Source: Ruminococcus sp.
GTDB taxonomy: Bacteria > Bacillota > Clostridia > Oscillospirales > Ruminococcaceae
Assembly (NCBI GenBank): GCA_023667165.1
Contig: JAMPAO010000019.1
Location: forward strand, 1 to 30,285
Length of the DNA stretch: 30,285 nucleotides
Reading direction: 5' to 3'
In this document: positions 18,791 to 25,956 of the stretch, piece by piece
Position numbering within the stretch: the first letter of the stretch is position 1
Layout: each line of letters opens with the position of its first letter
Notes under the pieces: generated by a model
The model's input: the letters and a program-made list of their open reading frames with translations, nothing else
What the model was told of the DNA's origin: nothing
Database searches by the model: none
Program-made: the position numbers and the translations under genes

Positions 18791-20167
18791 ATGAAAAAAA
18801 TAAAAACGCTCCCATGCATAATAACTGCGGCGGCATGTGCTCTTACCGCCTGCGGACAGGACGGCGGCGACGCGCAGAGCGGCGCCGGGGGAGAAAATTC
18901 GGGAAACACCGCCAAAAGCACCGCGGCGGTACGGTTTCTCAACTTTAAGCCGGAGATCGCTCCCGTATATGACGAGATCGCACAGGCATACAAGGACGAA
19001 ACGGGAAATACCCTTATTGTGGAAACTGCCGCAAACAATTCCTACGAGCAGACTCTAAGCGCAAAAATGTCCACCTCCGAGGCGCCCGCCATATTTCAGA
19101 TAAACGGTCCGAGAGGATATGCCAACTGGAGAGATTACTGCCTCGACATTTCAGATACCGATATTTACAAGCACCTTATCGACAAAACGTCGGCAGTGTC
19201 CTCCAACGGACTTGCTTACGGCATTCCCTACACTATCGAGGGTTACGGGATCATATACAACGACGAGATCGTTCAACGGTATTTCGATCTTGAAAGCCGC
19301 AATACGGATTTTGTTTCCATGGACGAGGTAAATTCTTTCGGTAAGCTCAAAGCGCTTGCGGAGGATATGCAAGCCAACAAGGACGCTCTCGGCATAAACG
19401 GCGTTTTTGCCGCCACCTCTCTCAAATCCGGCGACGACTGGCGATGGACCACTCATCTTGCCAACGTTCCCATTTCTTACGAATTCGAAAAAAACAACGT
19501 CGACCTTACGGGAAACGGCATAAACAGTATAGATTTCGATTACAGCGAAAATTTCAGACAGCTTTTCGATCTGTATCTGAATAATTCCACCGTTGACAGA
19601 AAGCTGCTCGGCTCTAAGATCACCGATGAATCAATGGCTGAATTTGCCCAAGGACAGTGCGCCATGGTGCAGAACGGAAGCTGGGCGTGGTCGCAGATAA
19701 ACGGCATACAGGGCAATACGGTATCCGCAGATAATATCCGTATGCTGCCGATATATATGGGCATAGACGGAGAAGAGGATCAGGGACTTTGCATAGGCAC
19801 GGAGAATTTTCTGTGCATAAACAGCTCCGTATCTCCGGAGGAGCAGCAGGCTGCGGCGGATTTCCTTTTCTGGCTGTATTCATCGGACACCGGCAAGGAT
19901 ATGGTGATAAACAAGCTCGGCTTTATCGCTCCCTTCGACACCTTTACGGAAGATGAAAAGCCCGAGGATCCGCTGAGCAGAGAGGTGCTTCGCTGGATGG
20001 ACAGGGACGGCGTTAAAAACATCTCATGGAACTTTACGGTATTTCCCAGCCAGACCTTCAAGGACGATTTCGGAGCCGCCCTTTTGCAGTACGCTCAGGG
20101 AAACAGGGACTGGGATTACGTTGCTCAAAAGGTCGTGACCTCTTGGGAAAACGAAAGTTCCATGTAA
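18791..20167 (+). CDS. Carbohydrate ABC transporter substrate-binding lipoprotein
   Basis: This 458-residue family 1 solute-binding protein captures a sugar outside the cell for the two permeases that follow. The start is the ATG of MKKIKTLPC (18791), giving a proper lipoprotein signal: Lys residues, a hydrophobic core and the lipobox LTAC with Cys21. A Gly/Ser-rich linker follows. Upstream in-frame ATGs at 18770 and 18779 are less likely. The mature protein has the type 1 pattern: VRFLNFKPEIAPVYDEIAQAYKDETG, the APAIFQINGP strand, GIPYTIEGYGIIYNDEI, and a FAQGQCAMVQNGSWAW segment, which is typical of MsmE-like oligosaccharide binders. The substrate cannot be named. It starts an operon with the permeases, with 13 nt to the next gene. 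Confidence 0.93.
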   Translation: MKKIKTLPCIITAAACALTACGQDGGDAQSGAGGENSGNTAKSTAAVRFLNFKPEIAPVYDEIAQAYKDETGNTLIVETAANNSYEQTLSAKMSTSEAPAIFQINGPRGYANWRDYCLDISDTDIYKHLIDKTSAVSSNGLAYGIPYTIEGYGIIYNDEIVQRYFDLESRNTDFVSMDEVNSFGKLKALAEDMQANKDALGINGVFAATSLKSGDDWRWTTHLANVPISYEFEKNNVDLTGNGINSIDFDYSENFRQLFDLYLNNSTVDRKLLGSKITDESMAEFAQGQCAMVQNGSWAWSQINGIQGNTVSADNIRMLPIYMGIDGEEDQGLCIGTENFLCINSSVSPEEQQAAADFLFWLYSSDTGKDMVINKLGFIAPFDTFTEDEKPEDPLSREVLRWMDRDGVKNISWNFTVFPSQTFKDDFGAALLQYAQGNRDWDYVAQKVVTSWENESSM

Positions 20168-20180
20168 AAAGGATACGCGG

Positions 20181-21023
20181 ATGAAAAATAAGCTTTCAAA
20201 ATATTTTCCGGTATTTGTTCTGCCCACTCTCGCCGCTTTTACAATGGCTTTTATTATTCCCTTTGCCATGGGGATATACCTGTCTTTCTGCAAGTTCACC
20301 ACGGTAAAAAACGCAAGCTGGGCGGGATTTGACAACTATATTAAGGCTTTTTCCAACAGCGATTTCACAAACGCCCTTTGGTTTACGGTGAAATTTACGG
20401 CGGTATCGGTGGTTACCGTGAATATATTTGCATTTATGCTGGCTCTCCTGCTCACAAGAGGGATAAAGGGCACCAACATTTTCCGCACGGTCTTCTTTAT
20501 GCCGAATCTCATCGGCGGGATCGTGCTGGGTTATATCTGGAACCTGATGATAAACGGCGTGCTGGGATATTTTGGGGTGGATATCACCTACAAGGCGTCC
20601 TACGGCTTCTGGGGACTGGTGATACTGACGAACTGGCAGCTTATAGGATATATGATGGTGATATATATCGCGGGACTTCAGAACATTCCCAAGGAGCTTA
20701 CGGAGGCGGCTCAGATCGACGGAGCTTCGCGCGGTCAGACGCTGAGGTACGTTACCGTTCCCATGGTGATGCCCTCCGTTACCATATGCACGTTCCTCAC
20801 TCTCACCAACTCATTTAAGCTGTTCGATCAAAATCTTGCCCTTACAGCGGGCGCTCCGGGCAGAGAAACGGCAATGCTCGCTCTTGACATCTACAACACA
20901 TTTTACGGCAGGATCGGCTGGCAGGGCGCGGGACAGGCAAAAGCGGTCATTTTCTTTGTGATCGCCGCCGCAATTGCCTTTGCGCAGCTTAAGCTGACGT
21001 CGGGAAAGGAAACGGAGAGCTGA
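20181..21023 (+). CDS. Carbohydrate ABC transporter permease 1 (MalF/UgpA type)
   Basis: This 280-residue inner-membrane permease has about six transmembrane segments. It starts MKNKLSKYFPVFVLPTLAAFTMAFIIPFAMG. The FTVKFTAVSVVTVNIFAFMLALLLTRG segment is typical of the family. The EAA loop, ELTEAAQIDGASRGQTLRYVTVPMVMPS (about residues 173-200), contacts the ATPase. The AAAAGGA of the preceding gap serves as ribosome site. The downstream permease begins one base after the stop. As with many Msm-type systems, no ATPase gene is adjacent, so a shared MsmK/MalK-like ATPase elsewhere is likely. Confidence 0.94.
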   Translation: MKNKLSKYFPVFVLPTLAAFTMAFIIPFAMGIYLSFCKFTTVKNASWAGFDNYIKAFSNSDFTNALWFTVKFTAVSVVTVNIFAFMLALLLTRGIKGTNIFRTVFFMPNLIGGIVLGYIWNLMINGVLGYFGVDITYKASYGFWGLVILTNWQLIGYMMVIYIAGLQNIPKELTEAAQIDGASRGQTLRYVTVPMVMPSVTICTFLTLTNSFKLFDQNLALTAGAPGRETAMLALDIYNTFYGRIGWQGAGQAKAVIFFVIAAAIAFAQLKLTSGKETES

Positions 21024-21024
21024 T

Positions 21025-21852
21025 ATGAAGAAAAAAAACGCGGGACTGTTCATTATTTTAATATTTCTTGCGGCATTGTTCCTGTTCCCGATACTAACGG
21101 TGGCGATGAATTCGTTCAAGACCAAGTTCAGCATTATGGGAAGTCCCTTCAGCCTGCCGAGAGGCGAAACATTTGCGGGTTTTGAAAACTACGCAAGCGG
21201 CATAAAAAGCGCGGGGATACCCGCTGCTTTCTGCCGTTCGGCGTTCATAACGGTTTTAAGCGTGGGGGTCATCGTTCTGCTTACGTCAATGACGGCGTGG
21301 TATATTGTACGTGAGGGATCGGCTGTCAGCAGGATAATTTACAATTTGTTCGTATTCTCCATGATAGTGCCGTTTCAGATGGTAATGTATACAATGACCT
21401 ATGTTGTGACAAGTATAAGATTTAACAACCCGTGGGGGATAATCATCGTTTATCTCGGGTTCGGCGCGGGACTGTCGGTTTTTATGCTTTCGGGATTCGT
21501 CAAGGGTATTCCCCGCGAGCTGGAGGAAGCGGCGGAAATAGACGGCTGCGGTCCCATGCAGACGTTTTTCCGAATAGTTTTCCCAATATTAAAGCCTACC
21601 GCCATTACTGCGGCTATACTCAACGCCATGTGGATATGGAACGATTATCTGCTCCCCTATCTTATCCTGGGCAGCAAATACAAGACCCTCCCCGTGGCGA
21701 TACAGATAACCATGCAGGGCGCTTACGGCTCGGTGAACTGGGGCGGATTTATGGCTATGCTGGTTCTGGCGATAATACCCATAATAATTTTCTATCTGAT
21801 ATGCCAGAGATATATCATAGAGGGAGTTATTGCGGGAGCGGTAAAGGGCTGA
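21025..21852 (+). CDS. Carbohydrate ABC transporter permease 2 (MalG/UgpE type)
   Basis: This 275-residue permease has six predicted helices. It opens MKKKNAGLFIILIFLAALFLFPILTVAMNSFK, the usual MalG-type N-terminus. The periplasmic-like loop with GSPFSLPRGETFAGFENY follows, then the EAA motif ELEEAAEIDGCGPMQTFFRIVFPILKP (about 165-190). It ends with YIIEGVIAGAVKG, the conserved C-terminal motif of MalG-type subunits. GGAG lies 8 nt before the ATG. It is the last gene of the operon; a short ACGG/CCGT stem with a T7 run follows within 30 nt, and a stronger terminator lies beyond the palindromic element at 22099-22137. Confidence 0.94.
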   Translation: MKKKNAGLFIILIFLAALFLFPILTVAMNSFKTKFSIMGSPFSLPRGETFAGFENYASGIKSAGIPAAFCRSAFITVLSVGVIVLLTSMTAWYIVREGSAVSRIIYNLFVFSMIVPFQMVMYTMTYVVTSIRFNNPWGIIIVYLGFGAGLSVFMLSGFVKGIPRELEEAAEIDGCGPMQTFFRIVFPILKPTAITAAILNAMWIWNDYLLPYLILGSKYKTLPVAIQITMQGAYGSVNWGGFMAMLVLAIIPIIIFYLICQRYIIEGVIAGAVKG

Positions 21853-21888
21853 TACGGCGAAAATCCGGACCGTTTTTTTCAAAAGAAA

Positions 21889-22090
21889 TTAAGGCAATAC
21901 CGTACAAAGATTGTGTACGGTGTTGCGCTTGTTCAATCAAAGATTGAACGCCAGATTTTTCGTCAGATTGTGCTAAAATTTTGCAGGCATACTGTCGTAT
22001 GTCAAGAAATTTTAGTGCAAGATGACGGAAAATATGCAAGCAAGACGTTCACAAAGGCGTTAGCCGTTCTTTGTGCGGTGTTGCCTTTAA
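21889..22090. mobile_element. 202-bp MITE-like palindromic element
   Basis: The ends are imperfect inverted repeats: TTAAGGCAATACCGTACAAAG at the left against TTCTTTGTGCGGTGTTGCCTTTAA (22067-22090), inverted, at the right. Inside are a 13-bp hairpin (21894-21926), an 8-bp hairpin GTTCAATC/GATTGAAC (21931-21949), and a long imperfect stem-loop from 21955 to 22033 with ATTTTTCGTCA/TGACGGAAAAT and TAAAATTT/AAATTTTA arms. No reading frame is convincing. The same core recurs at 26610-26656. This fits a non-autonomous mobile repeat or a structured RNA; no transposase lies in the window. Confidence 0.6.
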
Positions 22091-22098
22091 GATATTTC

Positions 22099-22137
22099 GC
22101 GCCGCAAAGGCTCATCACGGCGTTTACGGCGCTTTTT
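22099..22137 (+). terminator. Probable intrinsic terminator downstream of the sugar-transporter operon
   Basis: GCGCCG (22099-22104) pairs with CGGCGC (22127-22132), continued by AAA/TTT after one mismatch, and is followed directly by T5. It would end plus-strand transcripts from the transporter operon after passing through the MITE-like element, or it may belong to that repeat. The rest of 22138-22217 contains only a CAATGCATTG palindrome. Confidence 0.5.
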
Positions 22138-22217
22138 ATACAATGCATTGCCTCGATATGTACAAATCGTTAAATTACACATATTTGTTTTCGGCAGGGG
22201 AAAAATTCAAAAAGCTC

Positions 22218-22246
22218 TTGACAAACTGCGGGAAAAATTATATAAT
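22218..22246 (+). promoter_or_regulatory. Consensus promoter of the lipoprotein gene
   Basis: A perfect TTGACA (22218-22223), 17 nt, then a perfect TATAAT (22241-22246). Transcription would begin near 22253, about 80 nt before the ATG. Confidence 0.85.
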
Positions 22247-22334
22247 TGAAGTATTATAAGAGTCTTTGTCGGTTTGCAGTGGCTTTGTACCGTCTGCAAA
22301 GGCTTGTAAAATACATACAGATCGAGGTTTTTAT

Positions 22335-22985
22335 ATGAAAAAGTTTGCAGCGGCTCTCCTTGCCGCAGTTATGTCTTTGTCGGTTTTTACGGCTTGCTCT
22401 AAGGAAGAGGAAGCGGCTGAGGAATACAACGGAGTTTTGAGCAAGATACGCCTCGGGATGCCCATGAGCAGCGTACTCAATTACAATTCCGGCTGCGAGA
22501 TCTATTATGAGAGCGATACGGAGGTCTGGTGCGTGAACACCGACGCAGACCTTATGGAGATAAGGGAGCGCATTCCCGAGGGGGATCAGTTTTACTATGC
22601 GGAGGACGCTCTGCTTACCTACCGTTTCCGCTACGACGAAGCAGACGACAAAAATTATCTTGAGGGTTATCAGGAAGAGGTCGTATGCATGATGAGCCGT
22701 CAGGACGCCATGGATTACTATGACGCCAAGGCGGAAAGGCTGAAAACCAAATACTCTCCCGGAGAGGACGCGGTAAAATCTACCGTGACCGGCGCGGAGG
22801 GCGTTGATCTTAATCTTGACTATGTAACTACCATGACCATGCCTACCTTTGAGGTAATATTTACGCTTGAGCTGACCTACGACACTGTCAACGGCGTTGA
22901 CGACTATTACGGAACTTATTATTCCATTGAGGTAAACGAACTTAAAAACAAGACGCCCGTCGACGTTTCGGAAACGTCGAAGTGA
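22335..22985 (+). CDS. Lipoprotein of unknown function (216 aa)
   Basis: The start is the ATG of MKKFAAALL (22335), with GAGG 8 nt upstream; an upstream in-frame ATG at 22266 would bury the signal peptide. The signal is of lipoprotein type: two Lys, an Ala/Leu core, and the lipobox FTAC with Cys21. An acidic linker (SKEEEAAEE) follows. The mature part begins VLSKIRLGMPMSSVLNYN, a GM-x-x-x-V pattern faintly like BamE/SmpA-type repeats. It continues with acidic, Tyr-rich alpha/beta segments and ends in VDVSETSK. I do not recognise the family. It has a consensus promoter and its own terminator, so it is probably constitutively expressed and anchored to the outer face of the membrane. Confidence 0.85.
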   Translation: MKKFAAALLAAVMSLSVFTACSKEEEAAEEYNGVLSKIRLGMPMSSVLNYNSGCEIYYESDTEVWCVNTDADLMEIRERIPEGDQFYYAEDALLTYRFRYDEADDKNYLEGYQEEVVCMMSRQDAMDYYDAKAERLKTKYSPGEDAVKSTVTGAEGVDLNLDYVTTMTMPTFEVIFTLELTYDTVNGVDDYYGTYYSIEVNELKNKTPVDVSETSK

Positions 22986-22998
22986 CCGTGAAAAAAAC

Positions 22999-23026
22999 TG
23001 CCGCCGCGGTTCAGACCGCAGCGGCA
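22999..23026. terminator. Bidirectional terminator between the convergent lipoprotein and DEAD-box genes
   Basis: TGCCGCCGCGGT and ACCGCAGCGGCA form a 12-bp stem around TCAG. Read on the minus strand every position pairs (one G-U) and T7 follows, so it is strong for the helicase gene ending at 23032. Read on the plus strand it has one C-A mismatch and is followed by ATATTTTA, adequate for the lipoprotein gene. Confidence 0.88.
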
Positions 23027-23031
23027 ATATT

Positions 23032-24750
23032 TTAGCCTTTTCTTCTGTTTTCGTAAGGAGGTCTGCCGCCCTTTCCTCCGGAGGAGATCCCTCTGCGGCG
23101 GCTGTGATCGCCGTACCACGGACGGCGGCTGTCGTCGAAACGCTCGTTCCTGCCGTCGTAGGGTTTTACGGTAACTCTCTGACCGTTGATCTTGGCTCCC
23201 GTCATGGAGTTCAGAACGTGTTCCTTGTCGGCTTCGGGAACCTCCACGGTAGTAAATTTATCGTAGATATCTATTTTTCCGAAAGATTTTCCCGGCATTC
23301 CCGTAGCGTCGACCAGCGCTCCGAGAACAAAGTTAGGTGCAAGCCTGTTTGAACGTCCCGCAGATATCTCCAGCTTAACGCGGCCGCCTCTGCCTTGTCT
23401 GCCGCCGTTTTTGGCAGCGCTGTCACGGCGCACGGGAGCTGCCGCTATTTCGGGGATATTTCTTGTTTCCTTGGATATCCTCATTCCCAGGAGAGCTGCG
23501 GCTATGCTTTCGGCTGATATGCCGCTTTCGGTCAGCTTTTGTATATCCGCTTCAAAGCTGCTGTACTTTCCGCTTTCGGCTGCGGCTGCGATCCTTTCCG
23601 AAAGTCCCTCCGCTTTTCTTTTGATGATTTCCGATCTGTCGGGCAGCTCGGCTCTTTGTATGTCCGTCTTGATAAAGCGGGATATTTCTCTCAGATCGAA
23701 AAACTGCTTCCTGCCGCTGATTATGGTATACGCCATGCCGCTTTTTCCCGCCCGTCCCGTTCTGCCGATACGGTGGATATAATATTCATTGTCCTGAGGA
23801 AGATCGTAGTTGAACACTGCGTCCACATCGTCCACATCGATCCCTCTTGCGGCTACATCGGTGGCAATGAGAAGATTTATCTTTCCCGCCTTAAATGCGT
23901 TGAGCACCTGCGTGCGGCTCGACTGTTTCATATCTCCGTGAAGTCCCGCAGCCTTGAAACCGGATGAAACAAGAGCTTCGGTAAGCTCGTCGACCATTTT
24001 CTTGGTATTGCAGAATATCATGGAAAGCTTCGGCTCGTATGCCGCCAGAAGCAGCTTCAGGGCGTCCGTTTTTCTGCCCATGGGTACTTCAAAATATTTC
24101 TGCTCTATGCTGTCAACCGTCCGTGCCTTGCTCTCAACCTTTATCACAACGGGGTCGTGCTGGTACTGCTTTGTAATAGCCATGATCGGGGGAGGCATGG
24201 TGGCGGAGAAAAGAGCGGTCTGGCGCTCTTCGGGGACATATTGCAATATTGTTTCTATATCCTCTCTGAAACCCATGTTGAGCATTTCATCGGCTTCGTC
24301 AAGAACTATCGTTTTCAGATTTTCAAGCTTCAGCGTCTTTCTTCCTATATGATCCATGATACGGCCGGGAGTGCCTACCACAATATTCGCTCCGCGGCGC
24401 AGCTCGCCTATCTGCCTGTCCATGGACGCGCCTCCGTAAACGGCGCAGGGGCGTACCCAAGGCATATATGAGGAAAATTTGCGAAGCTCCTCGCACGCCT
24501 GCATTGCCAGCTCCCTTGTGGGACAGAGTATAAGCGTTTGAACGCCCTTTTTCTCTCTGTCAAGAGCGGCTATTGCCGGAATGCCGAACGCGGCTGTTTT
24601 TCCGGTGCCTGTATTCGATCTGCCTACAATATCTCCGCCCTCCAGCATAACGGGTATGGCTTTGGACTGGATCTCTGTGGTTTCGGAAAATCCCATATCC
24701 GAAACGGCTTTGAGGATCTCCCGGGGTAAATTAAGTTCGGTAAAAAGCAT
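23032..24750 (-). CDS. DEAD-box ATP-dependent RNA helicase with DbpA-type RNA-binding domain
   Basis: This 572-residue helicase of the DeaD/CsdA/CshA group remodels RNA, probably in ribosome assembly, mRNA decay or cold adaptation. Visible motifs: Q motif (GFSETTEIQSKAIP, 20-33), motif I SNTGTGKT (45-52, with Ser-Asn where Ala-Gln is usual), PTRELA (77-82), TPGR (127-130), DEAD (151-154), SAT (182-184), DVAARGID (298-305) and HRIGRTGR (326-333). After a variable segment an RRM-like DbpA domain spans about 456-530 (VKLEISAGRSNRLAPNFVLGAL onward). The tail is Arg/Gly-rich. GAAAGGA lies upstream of the ATG. It has a consensus promoter overlapping that of the divergent ZIP gene. Family assignment is firm; which paralogue it is cannot be settled here. 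Confidence 0.95.
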   Translation of the reverse strand: MLFTELNLPREILKAVSDMGFSETTEIQSKAIPVMLEGGDIVGRSNTGTGKTAAFGIPAIAALDREKKGVQTLILCPTRELAMQACEELRKFSSYMPWVRPCAVYGGASMDRQIGELRRGANIVVGTPGRIMDHIGRKTLKLENLKTIVLDEADEMLNMGFREDIETILQYVPEERQTALFSATMPPPIMAITKQYQHDPVVIKVESKARTVDSIEQKYFEVPMGRKTDALKLLLAAYEPKLSMIFCNTKKMVDELTEALVSSGFKAAGLHGDMKQSSRTQVLNAFKAGKINLLIATDVAARGIDVDDVDAVFNYDLPQDNEYYIHRIGRTGRAGKSGMAYTIISGRKQFFDLREISRFIKTDIQRAELPDRSEIIKRKAEGLSERIAAAAESGKYSSFEADIQKLTESGISAESIAAALLGMRISKETRNIPEIAAAPVRRDSAAKNGGRQGRGGRVKLEISAGRSNRLAPNFVLGALVDATGMPGKSFGKIDIYDKFTTVEVPEADKEHVLNSMTGAKINGQRVTVKPYDGRNERFDDSRRPWYGDHSRRRGISSGGKGGRPPYENRRKG

Positions 24751-24830
24751 TATTTATCCTTTCGTTTTTTTGCGCCTGTCCGGCGGGTAATATGTCAGCT
24801 TTCGTCGGTACGGGTCACAGGGGGTATTTT

Positions 24831-24859
24831 TTGACATACTTGTTATTATATCACATTAT
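24831..24859 (+). promoter_or_regulatory. Probable promoter of the ZIP transporter gene
   Basis: TTGACA (24831-24836), 17 nt, then CATTAT (24854-24859), which matches the -10 consensus at 4 of 6 positions. Its body overlaps the divergent helicase promoter completely. Confidence 0.5.
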
Positions 24860-24873
24860 TGTTTTAATGTCAA
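24845..24873 (-). promoter_or_regulatory. Consensus promoter of the DEAD-box helicase gene
   Basis: On the minus strand TTGACA (24873-24868), 17 nt, then TATAAT (24850-24845), both perfect. Transcription would start near 24838, giving a leader of about 90 nt before the ATG at 24750. Confidence 0.85.
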
Positions 24874-24943
24874 TGTATTTTTTCTTAACGAACATGAAAG
24901 CCGTGTGAATTCTGCGGTCATTATGATTTTGGAGGTACGTACA

Positions 24944-25726
24944 ATGCAGTCAAAGATCTTTTGGGGAATTATGATACCGTTTCTGGGAACTGCGCTGGGA
25001 TCCGCCTGTGTGCTGTTTGTTAAAAACAGGCTCAATCCGATGCTGCAAAGGGCATTAACGGGATTTGCCGCGGGAGTAATGACGGCGGCTTCCGTATGGA
25101 GCCTGCTTATCCCCGCAATGGAACAGTCCGAAAGTATGGGAAGGCTGGCGTTCATCCCTGCGGCGGCAGGCTTTTGGATAGGCATCCTGTTCCTGCTGCT
25201 TTTGGATAAAACGATCCCCCATCTCCATATGAACAGCAGCAAAGCGGAGGGACCGAAGAGCAGTCTGCGGAAAACGACAATGCTCGTGCTTGCGGTAACT
25301 CTTCATAATCTGCCGGAGGGAATGGCTGTGGGAGTGGTCTATGCGGGTATGCTTTCGGAAAATTCGGGTATCACAGCCATGGGCGCCTTGGCTCTGTCCT
25401 TGGGGATCGCCGTACAAAATTTTCCGGAGGGTGCGATAATTTCCATGCCTCTCAGAGCGGAGGGCGAAAGCAGGAGAAAAGCGTTTCTTTACGGTATGCT
25501 TTCCGGAGCGGTAGAGCCTATCGGAGCCGCGCTCACCATTCTGGCGGCAGGCTTCGTCGTTCCGCTTCTGCCTTATCTTCTGAGCTTTGCGGCAGGTGCG
25601 ATGATGTATGTTGTGGCAGAGGAACTGATACCGGAAATGTCGGAGGGCGATCATTCCAACATCGGCACGCTTCTGTTTGCGGCAGGCTTTACGGCGATGA
25701 TGGCATTGGACGTAGGTCTGGGATAG
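24944..25726 (+). CDS. ZIP family metal transporter (GufA-like)
   Basis: This 260-residue membrane protein has about eight helices and moves divalent metal such as zinc into the cytosol. The start is the ATG at 24944, because GGAGG lies 8 nt upstream; the earlier in-frame ATGs have none. Diagnostic motifs are HNLPEG (121-126) in TM4 and QNFPEG (158-163) in TM5, the binuclear metal site of the GufA-type branch. The conserved GAVEPIGA (188-195) and AGAMMYVVAEELIPE (about 225-239) are also seen. A His-poor cytosolic loop with HLHMNSS sits before TM4. It is transcribed divergently from the helicase and is monocistronic. Which metal is carried is not readable; no Zur or Fur box is obvious. Confidence 0.93.
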   Translation: MQSKIFWGIMIPFLGTALGSACVLFVKNRLNPMLQRALTGFAAGVMTAASVWSLLIPAMEQSESMGRLAFIPAAAGFWIGILFLLLLDKTIPHLHMNSSKAEGPKSSLRKTTMLVLAVTLHNLPEGMAVGVVYAGMLSENSGITAMGALALSLGIAVQNFPEGAIISMPLRAEGESRRKAFLYGMLSGAVEPIGAALTILAAGFVVPLLPYLLSFAAGAMMYVVAEELIPEMSEGDHSNIGTLLFAAGFTAMMALDVGLG

Positions 25727-25809
25727 TTTCCCGTCTTTACAGGCAAATGAACGCCTCCACCGTAAATGCGTAAATGTATCCCGTAAAATTCGCTGCTCCG
25801 ATAAATTAT

Positions 25810-25858
25810 GACTGTCATGCGGTTTTTTATCAAAAAACAAGCATGCTTTTGTGCAGTC
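25810..25858 (+). terminator. Possible terminator/cruciform after the ZIP gene
   Basis: Nested inverted repeats: GACTG/CAGTC outside, CATGC/GCATG inside, then TTTTTT/AAAAAA around a 3-nt loop. After the CATGC/GCATG stem comes CTTTTG. It lies about 85 nt past the ZIP stop and just before the tetR promoter, so it could end ZIP transcripts, though the T run is short. Confidence 0.4.
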
Positions 25859-25880
25859 TGACAAATTTACAGGAAAGCGC

Positions 25881-25909
25881 TTGACATAAATACTTTTATA
25901 TGATATATT
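25881..25909 (+). promoter_or_regulatory. Promoter of the tetR-ABC operon
   Basis: A perfect TTGACA (25881-25886), 17 nt, then TATATT (25904-25909). Transcription would start near 25916, inside the palindromic operator. Confidence 0.8.
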
Positions 25910-25939
25910 CATAACAGAGTTATGAAACACCGTTATGAA
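25908..25939. promoter_or_regulatory. TetR-type operator with three half-sites
   Basis: TTCATAAC (25908-25915) and GTTATGAA (25919-25926) form a perfect 8-bp dyad around 3 nt. A third identical half-site, GTTATGAA, follows at 25932-25939, 13 bp after the second in the same orientation. The dyad overlaps the end of the -10 box and the expected start site, so binding by the regulator encoded 17 bp downstream should block its own transcription. Confidence 0.72.
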
Positions 25940-25956
25940 TAAGGGCGGTAGGCAGT

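Noticed and set aside
21432..21947. A 171-codon plus-strand frame overlapping permease 2
   Set aside because: It is a shifted frame of the permease gene and its product is Arg/Gly-rich without membrane segments.
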